From assembly GCA_030549495.1 (NCBI GenBank), contig JAUIRK010000069.1:1292001-1356000 (forward strand): a DNA stretch of 64,000 nt, in the 5' to 3' direction. The DNA comes from Nectonema munidae. Taxonomy: Eukaryota; Nematomorpha; Nectonematoida; Nectonematidae. Position 1 is the stretch's first letter, and the number at the start of each line of letters is the position of its first letter. The notes under the pieces are model-generated. The model saw nothing but the letters and a program-made list of their open reading frames with translations, was not told the DNA's origin and did not search any database. The position numbers were made by a program, and so were the translations under genes. This document shows positions 44,595 through 57,201 of the stretch, in pieces.

Positions 44595-44691
44595 ACAGCT
44601 GTTTCATCCAAGAATCCTCTTGAAGAATTAGAAATTGGACCTTTGAAGATAAGAAATAAACGAGCGTATGTCGCTGGGGAATACACACAAA
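44595..44691 (+). CDS. Cuticle collagen, exon 2 (furin-like cleavage segment)
   Basis: The acceptor TTTCTTTTATTTAG and donor ACAAA|GTAAGC bound 97 nt, entering in phase 0 and leaving in phase 1. The 32 encoded residues continue exon 1 and contain IGPLKIRNKRAYVAGEYTQ. R-N-K-R followed by Ala fits the subtilisin/furin-type processing site that nematode cuticle collagens carry between the membrane segment and the triple helix. The phases agree with both neighbouring exons, and a frame without a stop spans all three. A SINE lies less than 100 bp downstream. Confidence 0.75.
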
Positions 44692-44774
44692 GTAAGCTTT
44701 ATGATATCTCTATCAATAATATAATCAATATTAATAGTAATAGAAATTTTGAAAATTATTTTGTTAATCAAAAG

Positions 44775-44935
44775 ACAAAGATAAACGACCTAGTAGTAGG
44801 ATCGCATGCTCTTGATCCAGATGGTCTGGGATCGAGCCCGATCGTGACTATCCTTACCATCTGTCTAGCTGGGAAAGATTCTTCCCTTGGATGTGACGCC
44901 GACAACTTTAAAAAAAAAAGAGAAAAGAACCTTGA
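44775..44935 (+). mobile_element. tRNA-derived SINE
   Basis: The left part contains an RNA polymerase III B-box-like GGATCGAGCCC (about 44829) about 45 bp after an A-box-like TAGTAGGATCGCATG. The tail ends in a 10-A run and AGAGAAAAG. This layout is that of a tRNA-derived SINE, not a functional tRNA: the arms do not fold into a full cloverleaf. Confidence 0.55.
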
Positions 44936-45565
44936 AACGTGAAATAGTCACAGTTCATATAGAATCTTTGTGATTGCGCGTTTTTGCCAATTCTCAAGCT
45001 AATTTAGTAAAATATATATTTAATTTTGTATTCTTATTTTTGTTATTGGGGTAGAAAGAAAATCAGATAGCACACGCATAGGATTCTTGAAGTGGGTGTT
45101 GAGGATAGTAACTTCGTCTTATTTTGGCCTAAACAACGTGTGAAAAGTAAAATTTTGTTTGGTGGATGAGAAACTTTTGCTAATTTGCCATCAACTAAAT
45201 GATCTTATAGCTGATATATATTAATCTATTTTAACATCTAGTTTTTTTTGTAAATTTTTTAAGATATACAAAGAAAGACACACGAGATAAGAAAATTGGA
45301 CGTTTCCTCGCTTTGATATGAAGGAAAATTTTGCCAAAAATAAAAATACTTTTTCAGAACAACTTTTATGCGTTCGCTTATGAATTTTTTTAGGTTATTC
45401 CCTCTAAACAGTCTAAAATTGGGGTAAAAACATTTTTGTAGGACACATTTTATATTTGACGCCTCTTTTCATATGATCAAAATTGATTTCAAATTTTTTT
45501 CAAGTGTGGCTTACCTTTATTTTTGATTTGGAATTTGTTATGACTTAGTGTTATGACACTAGATC

Positions 45566-46654
45566 GGTACCGGGACATTTGGCCGAAAGACAATTGGCCG
45601 ACAGACATTTGGCCAACAGACATCTGACCGAATGGACATTTAGCCGACGTACATTTGGCCGAACAGACATTTCACGGAACAGATATTTGACAGAACAGAC
45701 AATTGACCAAACAAAACAGGATAGAACTGAACAGAACAGACAATTGATCTTTCGGCCAAATGTCCGGGAACGGTAAAGATGCGTATGTTATCTTACGCTA
45801 TTTATAACACAATTTTGTATATCCTTACGTGCCACCAATGAAATCTATTCGTCTACAGAGCACAAGTTTCACGCTTATAACTGCATTCCGACTTTCGTTC
45901 ATAGAGTATTAAGCATCTATGTAATCAATCACTCTTGCTCACTCAGGACTAATTTGCTATATTTTTGTAGGTTATAAGGGTCTAACTAATTACTGACCCA
46001 CAAAAAACTGCCCTACAATCTTCCATTTTATGGTTGGATTTGAAAATATGCTATACTATACTAACATCAACTCTAAGACTAACAATATTCTAACTATATG
46101 GTAAACCTAACTCCAAAACTAACAATATTTTAAATATGCTAAATCTAACTCTAAAATTAACAATATTCTACCACTAAAACTAACTCTAAAAATATTCCAG
46201 CTATACTAACACTAACAATATTCTAACTATGCTAACACAAACGTGAAAAGAATATTCTAACTATATTAACACCAACTCTAAGACTAACAATATTCTAACT
46301 ATACTAACTCTAAAACTAACAATATACTAACTATGCTAACACTAACGTTAAAACTAACAATATTCTAACTATGATAACACTAACTCTAAAACTAACAATA
46401 TTCTAACTATGCTAACACTAACTCTAAAACTACAATATTCTAATTATACTAAATGTTTATTCTAAATTCTAAAATCTATTCTAAATGTTTATTCGATCAA
46501 ATGTCCTTTCGATCAAATGTCTGTTCGGTCAAATATCCCTTTAGTGAAATGTCAGTAGGGTCAAATGTCTGTTCGGCCAAATGTACGTCGGCTAAATGTC
46601 CATTCGGTCAGATGTCTGTCGGCCAATTGTCTTTCGGCGAAATGTGCGGACACG
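45566..46654. mobile_element. Mutator-like element with long terminal inverted repeats
   Basis: The arms of about 150-170 bp at each end are inverse copies built from repeats such as GACATTTGGCCGAACA, CATCTGACCGAATGG and ATTTAGCCGACGTA. The left arm has one extra repeat unit near 45600. CACTAGATC at 45557-45565 and 46655-46663 is an exact 9-bp duplication, the length typical of MULE/Mutator insertion. The 1,089-bp interior has no transposase but a tandem array. A short frame in the left arm is repeat-derived. Confidence 0.7.
46045..46455. repeat. About 40-bp tandem repeat inside the Mutator-like element
   Basis: Roughly ten degenerate units of the form ACTAACTCTAAAACTAACAA followed by TATTCTAACTATGCTAAC. 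The array occupies most of the element's interior. Confidence 0.85.
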
Positions 46655-46971
46655 CACTAGATCCACGTTATTGACACGTACTAAAAAAGTAAATTTTCCC
46701 ATTTTGTTGTTGAGACCTTTGATAACAAAATTATTTTTAATGAAATAAATCAAATTTTAACTACCAATATTAATTACCAAAAAATTTTTTTTTATATCAC
46801 GTAATTTCCACAATCATTCCACAAATCCAATTTAAAACATTTTTAATGACATATACAGTTCAAGAACTAAATAAAATTTTTTTCAAAAATAAAAATGCTT
46901 GAATTTTTAATTAGATGTTTTGCAATTTTTCAAAATTTTGAATTTTCACTTATATTTTCGTCTTTTCATAA

Positions 46972-48300
46972 TACAGTAAAACCTTGAAAAAGAGGACTAA
47001 CTTCGTATCCAAATAGGCGCTTACGCCAATTAATAAATCAAATAGTAAAAACAAGCGCCAAACAAAAGATATTTTTTCGATGCGTTTTTCAGCCTATCTT
47101 GTAACTATATTGTATGAAACAAAATATTAAAAAAACGAGAAAAATTTATTAATATAATTTTTGCGAATAAGTTCGTTCAGATTAAACGAACTTTTTTGCA
47201 CTTTTATTAGAAAAAAATTTCTATTTCTGTTTGCTTCAATATTGTAGAGCCACTTTTGATTCCTTCAAAATACATTTCAGCTTTATTAAGCCTGTTTAAA
47301 GGAACACCAAAGTTATTTTCAGGACAAAATAAGTATAGATCTCTGATTGAGTCTAATGCTTAGCTTATATTGTTAATTGAAGAAGGTGCTTCTTCATGGC
47401 AGTATTTTTGAGGATTAAACTCATCACCATTTTCTTTATTATCATCACATTCTTGTTCTCGATTATTTTCCATTTTCAAATATTTGAACTTCATTGTCAA
47501 TTGAAACAATTTCTTCGTATGACAAGAAGTCTGAAAAATTGGATCGATTCTTCAGAAGTTTCACTGATCATTATAAGCAAAAAGTTAACTTGATCTTCAA
47601 CTTGTTCTACTTCATAACTTTGATGTGATAAATATCGTGATTTATTAAAACACTTTATTTCCGCTGAAGGTTCAACTTGCTATAAAGTATCTGCCACCCA
47701 TATGATTGCTTTAAGGGGAGTTATAAAACTATCAATTTAAAAAGAATTTCTTTCAGTTAGAGCTAAGATAGAACTTACCTGAAATTTTTTATAATTTTTC
47801 TAAGCATGCAAGTAATCCTTGATCCAAAGGTGGCAAAAATATTCTTGTTTTTGTTGGAGAATACACTGGGTTTTTAAACATATCGTATAAACAAACAAAG
47901 GGTTGAACGTTCACAACAGTTTCATCTAAGTTATAGATGTTTTCCCTGGAATATTGAGCTATAAGATTAGGAAGCAGATATTTTCTTTCATCGACACTTT
48001 GTGAATTGGTAGCACACCTTTTAAGTCCACAGTGCATTCGTTGTTTCATCTTTAGCTATTTTTAAGCTTACTCTTATAAGAGATGCTATTGGGATATTTT
48101 AGACTTTGCTTTGTTAAATCAATCTGAAGCTTTATTTTCAATTTTTCAAAATTGTCTTGCACAAATTTGTTTACGATTAAAGTTAAACATTCAAATTTAG
48201 ATGCATAGATTTCTAAGAATACATTTTTGAGAAACCGATATATTTATGATTTCCATTTTTTCTTCCAAGTTCAAAATTTTACACTTAAAGGTCTTTGTAG
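46972..48300 (-). pseudogene. Tigger/pogo-type transposase remnant
   Basis: A terminus TACAGTAAAACCTTGAAAAA followed by GAGGAC lies at 46972. On the minus strand the coding pieces run from SYKSKLK near 48070 through SVDERKYLLPNLIAQYSREN with IYNLDETVVN (about 47920-48010), then LKAIIWVADTL (about 47700), SAEIKCFNKS and the C-terminal stretches EVEQVEDQVNFLL and NKAEMYFEGIKSGSTIL. YNLDET corresponds to the catalytic YNADET motif of Tigger and A..WVA...C F.K. to its C-terminal conserved block. There are several frame breaks, and the second terminus was not identified. Confidence 0.65.
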
Positions 48301-49342
48301 AATTCAAAAATATTAGAATAAAATTCTAAGCTTGATTAAATATAGCGCAAAGAAGGGTGCAATAAAAAATTAAACAAATGAATACATATTATCTTTCAAA
48401 ATAGAAAGAAAATGGAAAAATATTCATTATATCATGTCATGTTTATCTGCATATGCTGGAGATCATTTACCCAAAATGGATTTGATGCATATAATAATTC
48501 AATAACATAAAATATTGAGACAAATTATTTGGATGTACCTCTTTTATCAAAAAAAAATGCTATGAAAGTGTATTAAGTGTTTTCACAAGTTACAATTATC
48601 CTTGAGTATCACTGACTGTTTAGCATGCTTTCACATACTTTGTAAATACATCTTGAAGCACCATTATAGTCTTCAACATTATAAAGAAACATATGTTCAT
48701 TAAAGAAAATGTTTCCCCTGAGCTCTGAGCAAGAATTTACAGATCGCATTGTTAAAGTTTAAATCTGAATGTTTTCAAAACAATTACCGTTAAACTTACT
48801 TAATCCAAAGAGCGTTTGATGATTGGAATTCTTTGCATAAAGAAGTAGTTTCTCACCGTCAATGATTTCAAGAACAAGCTTGCTATATTTTCGCATTTTT
48901 TACTACTTAATAATTTTAAGATGCAAATTTTACTGGCATTGACCTATATTTTGCTCAAATAATATCTTATGTTAAATTAGCTTGCCCTAGGTAACTTATT
49001 GAGGTTCGTCCTTTTACTCAAAGTTAAGAATGTATAAATTCTATTAAAACTAAAGACGTTGCACTTATATTGGCCCATTAGTCAAGGTTGTCCTTTGAAC
49101 CGAGATGTCCTCATGCCAAATGTATTTATACTCATCTTCTTATTACAGAGGGGCGAGGTTGAAGTGGTGCCATTAGTAGAAGAAACTTTATTAAAAAGAA
49201 TATTTCCATTTTTCAAGTCTTTTTATCATAAGTCAAGCAGGAATTGAGAGGCTTTTTTCGGCAGATATAAGCTTTTCCTTATATCTTCAAACGCAAAAAG
49301 CCGATTTCTCCCCTTTCTGCTTGACTTAAGTTGAAAAAACCC

Positions 49343-49470
49343 TTTAACACATTAAGTAGCATAGAAATCAGACTATATTTAAAAAAAACTCAGACGATTT
49401 ATATTCAAAGTCATCAAAAAAAGCAGACGAAGATGAAATTACTTATGTTCCCAAATGGGAACATTGGGAC
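49343..49470. mobile_element. piggyBac-type MITE, copy 3 (left end decayed)
   Basis: Clear match to the family from ACTCAGACGATTTATATTCA through TTATGTTCCCAAATGGGAAC to CATTGGGAC, with a degraded left end. It abuts copy 4 directly, so the two form a head-to-tail pair. Confidence 0.7.
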
Positions 49471-49607
49471 TTAACCCATTTAAGGCCAAGCAAAGCAGAC
49501 GATAGCAAAAAAACGCAGACGATTTATATTCAAAGTCATTGAAAAAAGCAGACGAAGATGAAATTACTTATGTTCCCAAATGGGAACATTGGGACTTAAT
49601 GGGTTAA
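49471..49607. mobile_element. piggyBac-type MITE, copy 4
   Basis: A complete 129-bp copy between TTAA sites (49471-49474 and 49604-49607). It shares the diagnostic variant TGGGAACATTGGGACTTAA with copy 3, which suggests the pair arose together or by tandem duplication. Confidence 0.8.
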
Positions 49608-49928
49608 CCATTCATACTAGCTTACTAGATTATTTATCATATAATTTACGGCCCATTTCAATGAAGGCGGATTAAGGACTTCAACAAAAGCCTTGCTTAC
49701 CGGGAGTAGCACTTGACATCAAGACGTTATTTATCATATTGCGTAAAGTTTTCTTTTTCATCTTTCATGCACGCTTGATAATTAAAGACCATTTCTAATA
49801 AGGTTTGTGTCATCTATACGTTGGAAAATATGGAGACCATTCGCATAAATAAATCATGCATCTACACGCTATTTGAAATAAACTGAAAGAAATCAAAAGA
49901 AATCTAGCACCATCATATTTTAGAAAAC

Positions 49929-50042
49929 TTAGCCCATTTAAGACTAAGCAAAGCCGATGACTTTTGTAATTCCTATTTAATTCCATTTAAAGTAGGATTT
50001 CGTCTGCGTTCCCTTTGTGAACATTGGTCGTAAATGGGTTAA
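49929..50042. mobile_element. piggyBac-type MITE, copy 5 (variant)
   Basis: The ends CCCATTTAAGACTAAGCAAA and GGTCGTAAATGGG are retained, but the interior is shorter and different. The left target reads TTAG instead of TTAA, so this is an older or divergent copy. Confidence 0.65.
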
Positions 50043-50799
50043 AACAAGGTAATCATTTCTATATAATACTGGAGATTCAAATGCCTGTAAAAATCTCTTT
50101 CCTATATTGCAAGTATTAGCATTTATTCTAGGCGAGTACTATTTTATCAATATCAGAAGTCATTGTTCTCGCACAGCGTTCGTAGATCGTTTTTAATTAA
50201 TTTGCTCCAAAGACAAATTAATTCCTTTTGAATTGCAAACCCTTATTCCTTCTCAATATTTATGAAATTTTCCAAGAATTCATGACACATATTATTTCAG
50301 CAATGATTATTTTGGATATGTCAATCAAAAGTTAACTTTATGATGAAAACTTTTTGATCGTATGGAATCACGACTTTTTGAAACAAAAAAATTTTGAAAT
50401 TTTGAACATACTTTTAGCAACCATCATTTATATCAAGAAAATTCAAAGTGGGCTAAATGGATATTTTAGGATATTTTTCTCATTTTTATTATGTTTATTG
50501 GAAAAGGAAGAAATTATTTGATAGATTTATGAAAAAGATATTGTAAATAAGAAAATTTAAAAAATTCTAAACAAAATCAGAGATTACTGATAAACTTTTT
50601 GAATAATTAGTTCTCTGTCTATATCAACTTTTTGCTCTGTGGTATAAAAAATGAGAGTTTACACTAGAAAAAATGAAATAATGTTTTACCTATAAATTCG
50701 AAACATTTCAATTGACTACTTGTCTCAAATATACAATTAAAATCCCTTACCTAAATAATATAAAATTTAACCAATCATACTCATATAGCATAGATCAAG

Positions 50800-51110
50800 C
50801 AGGGGCGTATCAAGGGATCGTGACGCCCCAGGGCAAAGGTCCTGAATGGAGCCGCTCACCCCTTGCTCTTTCTTTTCTCACTCATCTCCACCCCATTCTG
50901 GTTTAAAAAGTGAATTAGAAATATCGATGATTCGTCAAAATCAACACAATCGAGAACTTCTTTCTCAATGCTCATAAGAGCCAGACTTTGGAGGCGGGCT
51001 TGCCCCATAGTGCTCCATGTAGGAAAATGAAATGACGCCCCTAGGTATCGCGCCCCGGGGCAATTGCCCCCCCCCCCCCCCCCACTATCCTCCCCCTTGA
51101 TACGGCCCTG
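50800..51110. mobile_element. hAT MITE with 8-bp duplication AGATCAAG
   Basis: A 311-bp unit. The left end CAGGGGCGTATCAAGGG and the inverse of the right end CAGGGCCGTATCAAGG agree except at one base. AGATCAAG is exact at 50792-50799 and 51111-51118. A run of about 18 C lies inside. Confidence 0.9.
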
Positions 51111-51118
51111 AGATCAAG

Positions 51119-54100
51119 TTACAATGAATAACGTTTATTAAGTTTTTGTGACGTCTTTTTGACGTCACAGTAAAGTGAGGTATTTAAAATTTTTGCTGAA
51201 AAGATGCGTACTCAATCAGTAGTATTGATTAAAGATATGAAAATTGTCATGAATTAAGATATTTTAATCAAGAGAATTCTTTGAATCGGACTTCATCAAA
51301 GTTAACTTAACAGTTAATTTAACCGCTTAGTAAATCTAGTATTGGTCACTTTGGTTTTAGTTATTGGTTTTCGTTTTTGGTTTTGAATTCACGCGGACTA
51401 TTTAAGTCACCAGTCTTCTTAAAAGGAAAAAAGGATATGTAGACAAAATGTCGTCAGAAAAAAGTTTAGCAGACCAAGTGTCGATGGACAGAAAGCTGAA
51501 AAGCATAACTTATCAAAGACTAAATGTAGAAGAATCAAAATGTCAAGAAATTTTAATACAGTACACTAAATGACACAATGATAGTTTACTTTTTCACTTT
51601 ATTTTTATTTAAAGTTCCAATGGACTTCTGCTTTTTCCACTCCATCTTAGTTTTTTTATAAAGAACAAATGATCGACAGTTTTTTTCAATCAATTTCGGA
51701 ATTTATTTAAGGAACCAACTTTTGTCAATAATTTTTTATTTAGTTAATTAAGGTTGGCTATTTTAATATGTAAGTACTATTTAATTAATCAACTTGTTTA
51801 GCTAGTATGGTTAGTAAAATACATATAGTTAGTTTTACAGACAGTTATGCTAGAAAATTGGTAATAGTTATGCTAAGTCACCTTTATCAAAAATTGTAGT
51901 TTGGTTGTTGTTTAGTCATAGATAGATATCGTTTGTTGGTGCTTATTAATTGATTTTTTCCTCAAGCACTTGCAATATTCGCATTACATTACATTTTTGA
52001 TTTTAAAGCTTTTTTGAACATATTTACAACTTCCAAAATATTTAGTTCTAGGATAAGTTACGGCTTCCGACATTTTCTCCATTCACGCGTTGACCTAAGT
52101 ATCAGCAAAGCAATCATATTCACTTTTTACGATCACAAAAATATTATTTTCCTTTCCATCAAAAAAGTGCTTATTTTTGGGACAATAAAGACATTTATTT
52201 AGTTTTTATTGAGTTTTCGCCAATTTTCTCAAGTTTCGTGGAATCCCGTACCAATTTTTGAAAATTTTTACTCCTCGAAACATATTTCTTCCTTCTTGGG
52301 TTTTTATCAATTTTACATTCAATTTTTTAAAAATGAAATTTATTTTATCTGATATACTTTGAATCAAGAATTGGCGGAAGTTAAATTTTCCCGAGTTGCA
52401 AGCTAAAAAAAGTTGGCGTGGTGAGATTTTTGCGAGCAATCTTATAATTTCATAAATATCTTCATATGTTATGCCTATTTTTCTCTGCAGAGTCTTCAGA
52501 TTAGTGCATTCGCGGGTTATATTATTGCAAAATATCAGCTTTTGGAGAATTTAGCTAAAATTTAATGATTTCTAGATTCTAGTATTTGATTTTTATATTT
52601 AAAAATGTCTTATGCTAAGAATCGTTTTCTGCACTTTTTATTGTATCATTCTTATTTCTCTACACGTTTACATCATTTAAAAAAGAAATCAGTATTATAA
52701 AAGCAACAATCCTAGAATTTAGATGAAGAAGTTGTATGAGTGTAAACTAATTTAAAATTGATGAAGGAATGCTAAAATTGTATATTCATATAAAAATTTT
52801 AATCAAGGAACGCTACATTTTTGATCACTATATCACTAACCTAGGAGCTACGCCTGCTACCACACATTTTATTGGAAGTGTTTGACCTGTTCAATATCAT
52901 TTATCGTTCCTTCCAGTGAACTTTCACTCTTCCTTTATCAAATTCATATAGTATTCATTTGAAATAATATTATTTCACTCAAATAATGCATATTTCTGAA
53001 AAATTAGCTCTAATCAAAAATAGTTTAACTTTTAGTTGAATAAAGATCTATATTATAAAAAAAGTAATAAAGGTTGATCATATAAGAATAACAAAGTTTA
53101 CTCTCATTTCAAAAAAGTTCATTTTAAAGAAAAAATATCATAAAATCGCCGAGGGTTATATTTACTTTCATATCAGCCCCTTATAAAAATGATTTTTAAA
53201 TACCTACCTAACCTTGTAACCAAACATAAAGAATTTCTATGATATACTTCAACTTTAAATCGTTTTACCGAAGCTGACATTATTTTATTTTCTCACCACA
53301 TATGGGTGTAATAATTATATCCAATCCATGCCTATACTTGAGATATCTTCAATGATTTCGCCACAAATTAATTAACTTAATCATTTCCAAGGCTAATAAT
53401 AATATTCCAAGACAATTAATTGAGAAATTGTTACGCTATTGTGTGTTTTTCTCGGATAAATTGCAACGGTTATTGTCTTTAGGAATGATAGTCAAATGAT
53501 TATTATGCTTACTACATACATTCTGCCTGCATACATGCTTGCATTTGAGTTGCATATAAAACGATAAACGACTTTAAGGAATTGTGCTTGACATTGAGAT
53601 TTCTCACAGATTTCACACACTTATCAAGAAGGAGGAATGAGGTAGAACAAGCTATGTGCTTGCAGAAGGAAAAACAGGAAATTGCGTAGCGTTCATTATT
53701 ATACGCACATATGGTAATTGCTTTTTCCACGAGATAAAGTAGAAATGTTGCGGTATATCATCATAAAATCACACCCAGCTCAACATCATCATATATATTC
53801 CTTCCCAGGTTGCATGTTGCCTTCTTGTCTCATGGGACCGGGTCTCCCGTATTTTTAAAAAGAAACCGAGAAATGGTAGAAAAGTTACAAGCAACTCTAC
53901 CTTGACCCTTTGAGGAGCATAATTTTTTAGGCGTATTCTCTGCACAAGAGTGACGCACTGGTCCTCAGTGTGTTAAGCACATGTTAGTTTAGTCAATTGA
54001 AGCGAGACGTTGCTTAATCTATCAGACCTAGTACCTATTGAAGAAGATTTGTCTGAATCACAAGAAGCCGAGATTCTAAAAAATGTAAAATCGGCCACTT

Positions 54101-55807
54101 TAGTAATAAAATTTGAAGCGGTCCAAATTAGGGAAATTTAAAAAACGCGGGTCGGAATATTGAAAAGTTAAAAAACGCGGGTCGGAATATTGAAAAGTTA
54201 AAAAACACTGGCATTATGAAATTCCTATTAATACTTGTTTAAAACAAAATAAAGCAAACTTTTGGAGGTTTTTCCTATGAATGTGACAAAGTTGATACAA
54301 GGAGGATACATAAAAAGTGGTAATGAATACAATATACTTCAAAAATACTTATTTTGTAACACCTATCAATATCAAAATTTAGCTTGCGGCCAGGATAAAC
54401 TTACTTTGCGTGCTGAATCGAGATGTGGTAACCCCTGACTTAGTCATGTAATAGAATTTTTCTTAGATTCAATTGACTGAAAACCTCCATACAATCAACA
54501 GTACATTAATATTGTTTCCCACTTTGAGAGCGTTCGTGTTAGGATTGTATCGTTCACTCAGCTGTATTTATATATTTGAAATAACCACTCTTGTAAGATA
54601 ATATATATACCAAGGTATAGTTATGCAGTAACGAGGGCAAGTATTATGCGTTTAGTGGGATGGAAATTCTAGGTAGACCTGGACTCACCATTTCGGGCGG
54701 GACCACGATACCCAAAAGGATGGGTGCCGACGTCAAAAACAATATTTTCCTTAACTAACAAATAAAATTCTTTAATCATGTTATATATTGAGTTTTTTTT
54801 AAATATAAAAAAAGGACAAAATTTTTAATCATATGAAAAAATGATAGATAAGACAGTTTGCGAAGAGGCAAAATATGTAGAGGAAAATTTGTTCAAAAAA
54901 AAGTATAAAATAAAAATAAAATAAAAAATTAATACAATAACACAGTCTAAAAATAAATTTTAAGAAACATGATCAGTAGCTAACATATGTGAGCGCGTGT
55001 ATTAACAAATTTAAGTAATGACTAATGATACATTAAATTTCATATAACAAAATGGAGTTTTTCGAAATAGTTGCAATTAGAAAATGAATTGATCAATTAT
55101 GAGAGGTTAAACAGAATGCAGCAAAGCCATGGATATGCGTAACAATTGGGAAAAAAATTGATAATAAATATTGTATAGATTTTATTTATGGACCCTCTAT
55201 ATATATTGAAGTTATACTGCTGAAAGAGAAAGAAAGAGAGTTCTTACTTCAGAATTTGAGGAACTTTTATATTACGAATCCAGAAATATGACATGTATCA
55301 TCCTTCTTTACTGTCTCGTAATTAACATATCAAAAGACAGGAGTGAATAAATTTGTGTTTATACAACTTTTTTTGTAGTACAAATAATGAATTTTTCTTT
55401 TGACAATGTTCTTATTCTAACAATATAAAGCAAATTAAATGAAAATATAAGGAAAATTATTGATATCCTTAACTATTGATCAATTGTGTTAAAGATGGCC
55501 CTTCTATTTGTAATAAGAATTCAAATTATAATAAAAAGCACTCGTTGGTATGTGAAACGAACATACGAAATATAAAGCATAAGAAAATCAAGAATGTTAG
55601 GAAAGAAGGAGAAAAAGACGAGCACATGAAGGAACTCATGAGCACAAAGAATGGAGTTGTTATAAACAGCTTTTGTTTCAAGACACACTTTGTTACGCAT
55701 TACCGTTTAAAAGTTATGAACATTATTTTTAAAACCTGCGTCTCCCCTCTCCAAACATTTTTAAAGCTAAATCCTACACATCAGAGTTTTAATCAATGTC
55801 CATTTAG
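51119..55807. other. Gene-free right part of intron 2
   Basis: No coding signal. A 30-bp unit containing AACGCGGGTCGGAATATTGA is repeated in tandem (two full copies and a partial one) at about 54139-54206. GGGCGGGACCACGATACCCA near 54696 may be a decayed MITE piece. Confidence 0.45.
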
Positions 55808-55962
55808 AGTGTCGTGAATGCAGAGATGGTAAAGATGGGCATCCTGGCTTAGATGGGCCACCAGGCGAAACAGGATTCCCGGGACAACCTGGAAAAGACG
55901 GCAATCCCGGACTGGATGGCAACTCTGGAAGAGATGGACCTCCTGGAAAGCCAGGATCTTCT
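55808..55962 (+). CDS. Cuticle collagen, exon 3 (Cys pair and first Gly-X-Y domain)
   Basis: The exon begins after CAATGTCCATTTAG and, taking one base from exon 2, reads KCRECRD followed by 14 uninterrupted Gly-X-Y triplets (GKDGHPGLDGPPGETGFPGQ and so on), with Pro often in the Y position as needed for 4-hydroxylation. It ends GKPGSS at a weak donor TCT|GTAAAA in phase 0. Without splicing, translation would stop four codons later. Two cysteines just before the helix match the interchain disulfide cluster of cuticle collagens. The longer helix and C-terminal cysteines expected for the family are not in the window, so further exons lie to the right. Confidence 0.8.
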
Positions 55963-57200
55963 GTAAAATTTTAGATTTTCTTTTTAAAATTTGTTATACT
56001 GAGAAGGAAAAAATATGTATTTGACAAAACATTGATAAAAATAATACTATAATATAAATATAATGATAATTCTTAAAAAAATACTTTAAAACTTTTGATA
56101 CAGCAAATAAAAAGGATGAAAGTAATAATAAGAACAGAATATGTTTATGAATTATGCTATTCATTTTTATGAATGTATCCATTTTTGCATACCTCTTTCT
56201 ATACAACTCTAAATCCTATTACTCCTTTTTTTTACATCGTATCTTTCAATAAATTACTTCTATACAATTATTTTGTAGTACTACTTTTCTAACCCTGTAT
56301 ACATCTAATACTTGTTTTAGTAAACTTATATGTATCTTACATTTTTCCTTATACTTCAGTTTCCCTTGTCTTTCATTTATGGGTTCTTCTTCATTCAACA
56401 TTTTGGACCATGATGGTTTGACTAATAATACCTTCCCACTACTGCTCTTAATTTTATCGATTTTTTTCTTCTTTTTTTTCAATAAATCTTAATCTTAATT
56501 TTCATATTATTTTTTATGTTCTTTTTTTCTTACATTATGCAATAAGTGTTTTTTTTCATTTCAGCGGCTTTTTGGCCTTTGGAAAAATATCACCATGTTT
56601 TCATTTTTGCATACATATTTCTTATACGATTTTCTTCTTGTTTTTTTATTGATCTATGGAATATCATTAATAGATTTCTTCTTCTCATGATCAATGAAAT
56701 CGTTAGCGAGATTAATATTAATATTTTCCTTTAACTAATCATCAATTTTTTGATTTGAAAAGTAGTTAATATACCAAGCTAATTAAATCCTATTTTGCCA
56801 TGTGTTAGTAAATTCACTCCTTGCCAACATATATGTTTTAAATATTTAATATTATTTTCTGCAACTAAGTTTGCTGCACCAACATATTTATTCCTAAAAT
56901 TTGCTGGATTTTTTCATCATTCTTGGAATAGGTTAATGCTACTACATATGGGGTATAAGCTTCAAAAATTTTCTCCATTCTTTTTCCCTTTTGCTTCCTT
57001 CAAAATTTGGTAAACAGCTTTGAAGATCAGACCCCAAAAAATGAAGTTTACATTGAGTGTAAAGAAGGTGTTGAAAGAAGAATTGAAATGCATTCAACGA
57101 AAACTTGATGAAATAGAACGCGAAAATCCATAGCAAAAAAGATTTTTTGCATATCTCTTGAGAACATAGAGTCACGACTTAATTATCTATATTATAATAA
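55963..57200. other. Gene-free AT-rich DNA (intron 3 or 3' flank)
   Basis: No exon with Gly-X-Y codons and no repeat boundary was recognised. Confidence 0.4.
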
Positions 57201-57201
57201 G

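Larger units (their letters stand above)
44692..55807. other. Intron 2 of the collagen gene (11.1 kb)
   Basis: It runs from GTAAGC to CAATGTCCATTTAG. It hosts a SINE, a Mutator-like element, a Tigger remnant, MITEs of two superfamilies and a short tandem repeat, all listed separately. The stretches 44945-45556, 46664-46970, 48300-49340, 50043-50790 and 51119-55800 show no gene. Confidence 0.65.

Noticed and set aside
44775-44860. tRNA gene
   Set aside because: Box-like promoter words are present, but the cloverleaf is incomplete and an A-rich tail follows, so it is a SINE.
45579-45776. Short plus-strand frame with repeated RHL/RTF words
   Set aside because: It lies in the left arm of the Mutator-like element and reflects its repeated modules, not a protein.
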